This document shows positions 6,016-10,161 of a stretch of 10,161 nucleotides of DNA, piece after piece. The position numbers and the translations under genes were made by a program. The stretch is from Pseudomonadota bacterium (GTDB taxonomy: Bacteria > Pseudomonadota > Gammaproteobacteria > Burkholderiales > Burkholderiaceae_E): positions 1 to 10,161 of the forward strand of contig JAEWEW010000136.1 in NCBI GenBank assembly GCA_023389175.1, read 5' to 3'. The notes below the pieces were generated by a model that did no database searches, was not told the DNA's origin, and saw only the letters and a program-made list of their open reading frames with translations. Position 1 is the stretch's first letter. The number at the start of each line of letters is the position of its first letter.

Positions 6016-6900
6016 TCAGGCCTTGACGGTCTTCAGGAACTCAGCGAACTCGGGGCCGACTTCCGGATGGTGCAGGCCGAGCTCCACGGTGGCCTGCAGG
6101 TAGCCGATCTTGGAGCCGCAGTCGTACCGGTGCCCGTCGAAGCGGTATGCGAGCACCGGCTGCTCGTGGATCAGCTTGGCGAGCGCGTCGGTGAGTTGGA
6201 TCTCGCCACCCGCGCCCGGCCTGATCTCCGCAAGGTGATCGAAGATGAGCGGCGAGAGCAGGTAGCGCCCGACGACGGCGAGGGTGGACGGCGCCTCTTC
6301 CGGCTTCGGCTTCTCCACCATGCCGGTGATGCGGCTGGTGCGCTCCGCCCAAGGAGTGCCGGAGACGATGCCGTACGAGGCCGTCTCCTCGCGGCTGACC
6401 TCCTGAACCGCCAGCACGCTGGCATGCTGGCGCATGTGGAGATCCACCATCTGCTTCAGGACCGGCACGCCGCTTGAACCCGGCTGCATCAGGTCGTCCG
6501 CGAGCAGGATGGCGAAGGGCTCGTTGCCCACCACCTGGCGTGCGCACAGCACCGCATGCCCGAGGCCGAGCGGCTCCGCCTGCCTGATGTAGACGCAGTT
6601 CACGCCGCTCGGCACCGCATCCTGCAGCGTCTCCAGCAGCGCAAGCTTGCCGCGCGCCTGCAGCTCGGACTCGAGCTCGTAGGCCTTGTCGAAGTGATCC
6701 TCGATGCTGCGCTTGCCGCGACCGGTGATGAAGATCATCTCGGTGATGCCGGCGGCCGCCGCCTCCTCGACCGCATACTGGATCAGCGGCTTGTCGACGA
6801 CCGGCAGCATCTCCTTCGGCATGGCCTTGGTGGCGGGAAGGAAGCGCGTGCCGAGCCCCGCCACGGGAAACACGGCCTTACGTACGACTGTCTGAGCCAT
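6016..6900 (-). CDS. galU: UTP--glucose-1-phosphate uridylyltransferase
   Basis: GalU makes UDP-glucose from UTP and glucose-1-phosphate, feeding lipopolysaccharide core, exopolysaccharide and trehalose synthesis. It has 294 residues, normal for the family. The nucleotide-binding start GLGTRFLPATKAMPKEMLPV lies at 15-34, GLGHAV at 112-117, the metal-binding LADDLM at 133-138, then MVEKPKPEE, VGRYLLSP and the sugar-binding GGEIQLTDAL. The ATG at 6900 gives the usual short lead before RKAVFPVAG. It overlaps the end of ligA by 23 bases, in a different frame, so translation is probably coupled. The nearest Shine-Dalgarno-like AGGA lies 12 bases upstream, inside ligA. No separate promoter was seen. 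Confidence 0.98.
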   Translation of the reverse strand: MAQTVVRKAVFPVAGLGTRFLPATKAMPKEMLPVVDKPLIQYAVEEAAAAGITEMIFITGRGKRSIEDHFDKAYELESELQARGKLALLETLQDAVPSGVNCVYIRQAEPLGLGHAVLCARQVVGNEPFAILLADDLMQPGSSGVPVLKQMVDLHMRQHASVLAVQEVSREETASYGIVSGTPWAERTSRITGMVEKPKPEEAPSTLAVVGRYLLSPLIFDHLAEIRPGAGGEIQLTDALAKLIHEQPVLAYRFDGHRYDCGSKIGYLQATVELGLHHPEVGPEFAEFLKTVKA

Positions 6901-9088
6901 TGGTATCGATCATCCTGAAGAATTCGTCCTCGTCCACCACCCTCACCCCCAGGGCGCGCGCCTTCTCCAGTTTCGATCCCGCCGCCTCGCCCGCGACCAG
7001 GAAGGCGGTACGGCGCGAGACCGAGCCAGATGCGTGCCCGCCGAGGCTGCGAACCAGCTCTTCGGCCTCCTGGCGGGACATTCTAGACAGCGTGCCGGTG
7101 ATGACGATAGTAAGACCCTCGAAGAGCTGACCGGCGGCAGGAACCGTTGCGCGCGCGCGCCCGCCGGTGGCGGCGGCCGCGGGTGCCGCCGCGGCGGGGA
7201 CCGGCGCCACCCCGAAGGCGCGCAGGTCCTCGATGACCTTGCGATTGTGCGCCTCCGCGAAGAAGGCGGACACGCTCGCGACGATCTCGGGTCCGATGCC
7301 CTCCAGAGCGACCGGCTCGGGCGGCTCGCCGCGCGCCCGTCGCCGGGTGTTCTCCTTCATCGTCTCCGCCTTCTCGGCGAGCAGCGCCTCCCAGTCGGCG
7401 GCAAGCAGCGCATCGAGGCTGCCGAGCTGGCTGGCGAGGACCCGGGCCACCTCCTCCCCGACATGCCGGATGCCGAGCGCGAAGATGAAGCGCGCGAGCG
7501 TCGGACGGCGCGAGCGGTCGATCGCCGCGACCAGGTTCGCCGCGGACTTCTCGCCCATCCGATCGAGCTGCACCAGGTCTGCCACGGTGAGCCGGTAGAG
7601 GTCGGCCGGGCTGCTCACCCGCCCGGTGTCGACCAGCTGCTCCACCAGGCGGTCCCCCAGCCCGTCGATATCCATCGCGCGGCGCTGGGCGAAGTGCAGC
7701 AGCGCCTGCTTGCGCTGCGCGCCGCAGTAGAGGCCGCCGACGCAGCGCCAGGCGGCCTCGCCGGGCAACCGCTCCACCCTGGATCCGCACACCGGGCAGG
7801 CGGCGGGCATCCGGAACGACCGCGCATCGCCCGGGCGCAGCGCCAGCACCGGCGCGACCACCTCCGGAATCACGTCACCTGCCCGGCGCACGATCACGGT
7901 GTCGCCGATCTTCAGGTCCTTGCGCGCGATCTCGTCCTCGTTGTGCAGCGTCGCGTTGCTCACCGTCACGCCGCCGACGAACACCGGCTCGAGCCGCGCC
8001 ACCGGCGTGAGCGAACCGGTGCGGCCCACCTGCACGTCGATGTCGAGGAGCCGGGTCTGCACCTCCTGGGGCGCGTACTTGTGCGCGAGCGCGAAGCGGG
8101 GGGCCCGGGCGACATGGCCGAGCGCGGCATGGGTGCCGCGTTCGTCCACCGTGTAGACCACGCCATCGATGTCGTAGGGCAGCCCGTCGCGCTTCTCGCC
8201 CACCTCGCGGTAGTACTCGAGCAGACCACCCGCGCCGGTCACCCGCCGGCGCAGCGGCGCAACCGGCAGGCCGCGCTGCGCAAGCCACTCGAGCACCTCG
8301 AACTGGGAGACCGGGAGATCGTCCGGCAGCACCTCGCCGACGCCATAGCCCACGAAGCGCAGCGAACGGCTGGCAGTGATGCGGGGGTCGAGCTGGCGCA
8401 GGCTGCCGGCGGCGGCGTTGCGCGGATTCACGAACACCTTCTCGCCGCGCGCGGCCTGGCCGGCGTTCAGCTTGTCGAAGTCGCGGCGGTACATGAGCAC
8501 CTCGCCGCGCACCTCGAGCACGTCGGGAAACGGCGGCCGCAGGCTGCGCGGCAGGCCCCGCACGGTGCGCAGGTTGGCGGTCACGTTCTCGCCGGTGGTG
8601 CCGTCACCGCGGGTCGCGCCGAGCACGAGCCGCCCATTCTCGTAGCGCAGCGTCGCGGCCAGGCCGTCGAACTTCGGCGTCACGCAGTAGGCGATCTCGG
8701 CGCCGGCCGCGGCGTCGCCCACCCGACTCGTGCCGGCACGCTTGCCGAGCGCCTCCCGCACGCGCCGGTCGAAGGCAGTCACTTCGTCCTCGCTGAAAGC
8801 ATTGGCGAGCGAGCGCATCGGCACCCGATGGGTGACGGTGCCGAAGGATGCCTGCGGCGCCGCGCCCACCCGGGCAGTCGGCGAGTCGTCGCTCGCGAGC
8901 ACCGGATAGCGCGCCTCCAGCGCCTCCAGCTCGCGCATGAGGCCGTCGTAGACGGAATCCTCGACCTCGGGTGCGTCCAGCACGTAGTACGCGTGGTTGT
9001 GCCGGTCGATCTCGGCTCGCAGCCAGGCGACGCGCTCGATCGCCTCGGCAGGCGGAGCGGCCCGGCTCGCGTCGCTCGCGCTGGTCAC
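6878..9088 (-). CDS. ligA: NAD+-dependent DNA ligase
   Basis: LigA seals nicks in replication and repair using NAD+. The call is 736 residues from a GTG eight bases after the zipA stop. The frame stays open further upstream, but that part overlaps zipA, and the family N-terminus (YYVLDAPEVEDSVYD) begins near residue 34. Domains in order: Ia; adenylation domain with nucleophile K139 in PKFDG, LEVRGEV, NPRNAAAGSLRQLDPR, YDIDGVV, and HKY; OB fold (QVGRTGSLTPVARLEP); zinc finger C431, C434, C449, C455; helix-hairpin-helix region; an Ala-rich linker at about 620-654; and BRCT at 655-736. Oddities: Thr137 and Thr313 replace the Glu and Lys that normally contact adenine, and about 22 charged residues (573-594) are inserted before LEGIGPE. 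The 3' end overlaps galU. Confidence 0.97.
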   Translation of the reverse strand: MTSASDASRAAPPAEAIERVAWLRAEIDRHNHAYYVLDAPEVEDSVYDGLMRELEALEARYPVLASDDSPTARVGAAPQASFGTVTHRVPMRSLANAFSEDEVTAFDRRVREALGKRAGTSRVGDAAAGAEIAYCVTPKFDGLAATLRYENGRLVLGATRGDGTTGENVTANLRTVRGLPRSLRPPFPDVLEVRGEVLMYRRDFDKLNAGQAARGEKVFVNPRNAAAGSLRQLDPRITASRSLRFVGYGVGEVLPDDLPVSQFEVLEWLAQRGLPVAPLRRRVTGAGGLLEYYREVGEKRDGLPYDIDGVVYTVDERGTHAALGHVARAPRFALAHKYAPQEVQTRLLDIDVQVGRTGSLTPVARLEPVFVGGVTVSNATLHNEDEIARKDLKIGDTVIVRRAGDVIPEVVAPVLALRPGDARSFRMPAACPVCGSRVERLPGEAAWRCVGGLYCGAQRKQALLHFAQRRAMDIDGLGDRLVEQLVDTGRVSSPADLYRLTVADLVQLDRMGEKSAANLVAAIDRSRRPTLARFIFALGIRHVGEEVARVLASQLGSLDALLAADWEALLAEKAETMKENTRRRARGEPPEPVALEGIGPEIVASVSAFFAEAHNRKVIEDLRAFGVAPVPAAAAPAAAATGGRARATVPAAGQLFEGLTIVITGTLSRMSRQEAEELVRSLGGHASGSVSRRTAFLVAGEAAGSKLEKARALGVRVVDEDEFFRMIDTNGSDSRT

Positions 9089-9096
9089 TTCCGCGG

Positions 9097-10161
9097 TCAG
9101 TTGAAGACCCGAAGCGTCGCCGGCGCCCCCGCCTTCAGGCCGGTCTCGGCGAGCTCGGCATAGCGCCGCGCGATCTGCTGCCCCACCGTCTCGATCATGC
9201 CCACCGACATGCCGCGCCCGGCGCTGTCCACCACGCGCCCGCGCACCAGCTGCGCGCAGCTGCTGGCGCAAGCGACCATGCTGCGCCACGCGTCGTGAGA
9301 CTGCGCGGTGCGTGGCACGTCCAGCACGAAGGCGATCATGTCCATCGTGGCACCCGGCGTCATCAGGTAGAGCAGGTCGCCGTTCTCCGCGAAGCAGGCG
9401 TAGCGGTTGCCGCCCCGGTCGTACAGGTCCAGCTTGCGCGCCACCGTCGCGAGCCGCTCCGGCGTGATCGGCTCGGCCGCCTCGACGCCCAGCTCCACCT
9501 GGGTGTCCAGCCGGGCCGCGACCGCATCGAGCTCGCGGGCCTCGCGCAGCACCTGGTTCATGTCGGCCGCGACATAACGGGCGCCGATCTGGGCCGCGAG
9601 CGACTCCACCGAGGCGGAGAAGTCCGACAGCTCGACCGCGTTGAGTGGCCCCTGCCGGCTCGCGAGCAGCACCGAGCAACGCAGGCAGCCAACCATGGTG
9701 CCAGACTGAAGCGGCACCCAGCGGCCCTTGCCGTCGTCGATCTCGATGCGGATCGGCTTGGACCCGACGTGGCGCAGGGACGAGGTGAGCGCGATCAGGC
9801 GTTCCGCGTTGACCGGGCTGCGCGGTATCAGGGTGACCAGGTGGTCGACCTTGGCAGGGAGGTATTCCGTGCTGTCGTCCGCGCTGCCGTCGGCGCCGTC
9901 CTCGATCGACTGCTGCGGCCCGGCCCTCCCGCCGGATTCGTCCGACGTCCGGGCCTGCTCCTCGTCGAACGGGCGGGTCTGCTCGAAGCTGCCGGTGCGG
10001 ATGGTGGGTGTGTTCGGCGGCGGTGGCTCGGCCGGCACCGGCTCGAGCCGCGGCGCCTCGAATTCCGGCGGGCCCAGGTCCTCGGCGTCGTCCTCCCAGC
10101 CGTCCGCGAGGCGTCCGGGCGCGTCCTGCCGGCGGGGCTGCGGGGGCGGCGTGCCGGCGCC
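9097..10161 (-). CDS. zipA: ZipA-type cell division protein (N-terminus beyond the window)
   Basis: The frame is open from the window edge to the TGA at 9099-9097, so 354 residues are seen and the start is missing. The first 105 or so visible residues are Pro-, Glu- and Asp-rich with no fold, as in the ZipA linker between the membrane anchor and the FtsZ-binding domain. From VDHLVTLIPRSP onward comes a globular region like the ZipA C-terminal domain of betaproteobacteria (GPLNAVELSDFSASVESLA, then the ending ATLRVFN). ZipA tethers FtsZ to the inner membrane at the division site. The position directly before ligA supports the call. The predicted N-terminal membrane helix cannot be checked. A GTG at 10038 is in frame, but the open frame and linker composition continue past it, so it is probably not the start. 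Confidence 0.85.
   Translation of the reverse strand, partial: GAGTPPPQPRRQDAPGRLADGWEDDAEDLGPPEFEAPRLEPVPAEPPPPNTPTIRTGSFEQTRPFDEEQARTSDESGGRAGPQQSIEDGADGSADDSTEYLPAKVDHLVTLIPRSPVNAERLIALTSSLRHVGSKPIRIEIDDGKGRWVPLQSGTMVGCLRCSVLLASRQGPLNAVELSDFSASVESLAAQIGARYVAADMNQVLREARELDAVAARLDTQVELGVEAAEPITPERLATVARKLDLYDRGGNRYACFAENGDLLYLMTPGATMDMIAFVLDVPRTAQSHDAWRSMVACASSCAQLVRGRVVDSAGRGMSVGMIETVGQQIARRYAELAETGLKAGAPATLRVFN

Noticed and set aside
5074..6477. Plus-strand open frame of about 470 codons antisense to the phosphorylase and galU genes
   Set aside because: It reads through two well-supported minus-strand genes and shows no protein family. Its start lies in the palindrome by chance.
7149..7160. 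Twelve-base alternating GC run in ligA
   Set aside because: It is short and falls in the Arg/Ala linker before the BRCT domain. Composition explains it.
7034..9163. Open frame of about 700 codons on the plus strand, antisense to ligA
   Set aside because: Same artefact: biased composition and no recognisable domain, while ligA is certain on the other strand.
9089..9679. N-terminal extension of LigA into the zipA region
   Set aside because: The extra residues are zipA read in another frame. LigA homology begins only after the GTG at 9088.

Overview
The window is very GC-rich chromosomal DNA with tightly packed housekeeping genes, and the protein sequences point to a betaproteobacterium. Ribosomal protein S2 has the beta-type RFWNP near its N-terminus and an acidic FVEV tail. 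The map-glnD pair runs divergently from rpsB-tsf. A ZipA-type division protein sits directly before ligA, an arrangement known from Burkholderiales and Rhodocyclales. No transposase, integrase, phage, CRISPR, tRNA or rRNA sequence was seen. The genus cannot be named from this window.

Layout from left to right. (1) 1-887, minus strand: the first codons of a probable tsf, a 121-base spacer with a small hairpin, then rpsB. (2) 888-1233: a divergent control region with one AT-rich patch (about 1091-1112, holding a perfect TATAAT) and a GC-rich, hairpin-rich rpsB leader. (3) 1234-4716, plus strand: map and glnD, 51 bases apart. (4) 4717-5184: a convergent intergenic region with no recognisable gene. 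From 5017 it forms a long imperfect palindrome that continues into the 3' end of the next gene. (5) 5185-10161, minus strand: a probable operon read leftward as zipA (cut by the window edge), ligA, galU and an S-methyl-5'-thioinosine phosphorylase gene. Its joints are 8 bases, a 23-base overlap and 21 bases.

How the genes work together. rpsB and tsf supply the translation machinery. map removes initiator methionine from new proteins. glnD senses glutamine and controls PII and nitrogen assimilation. zipA and ligA serve division and replication or repair, galU makes UDP-glucose for envelope sugars, and the phosphorylase salvages methylthioinosine from polyamine and quorum-signal metabolism.

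Two things stand out. First, positions 5017-5235 form a quasi-palindrome about 219 bases long. It has a perfect 28-bp outer arm, a 25-position middle arm whose mismatches are mostly G-T wobbles, two side hairpins and a central hairpin. Its right arm encodes the unusual C-terminal tail and stop codon of the phosphorylase. Second, LigA is otherwise canonical, but it has Thr at both positions where LigA proteins normally have the Glu and Lys that contact the adenine base of NAD+.
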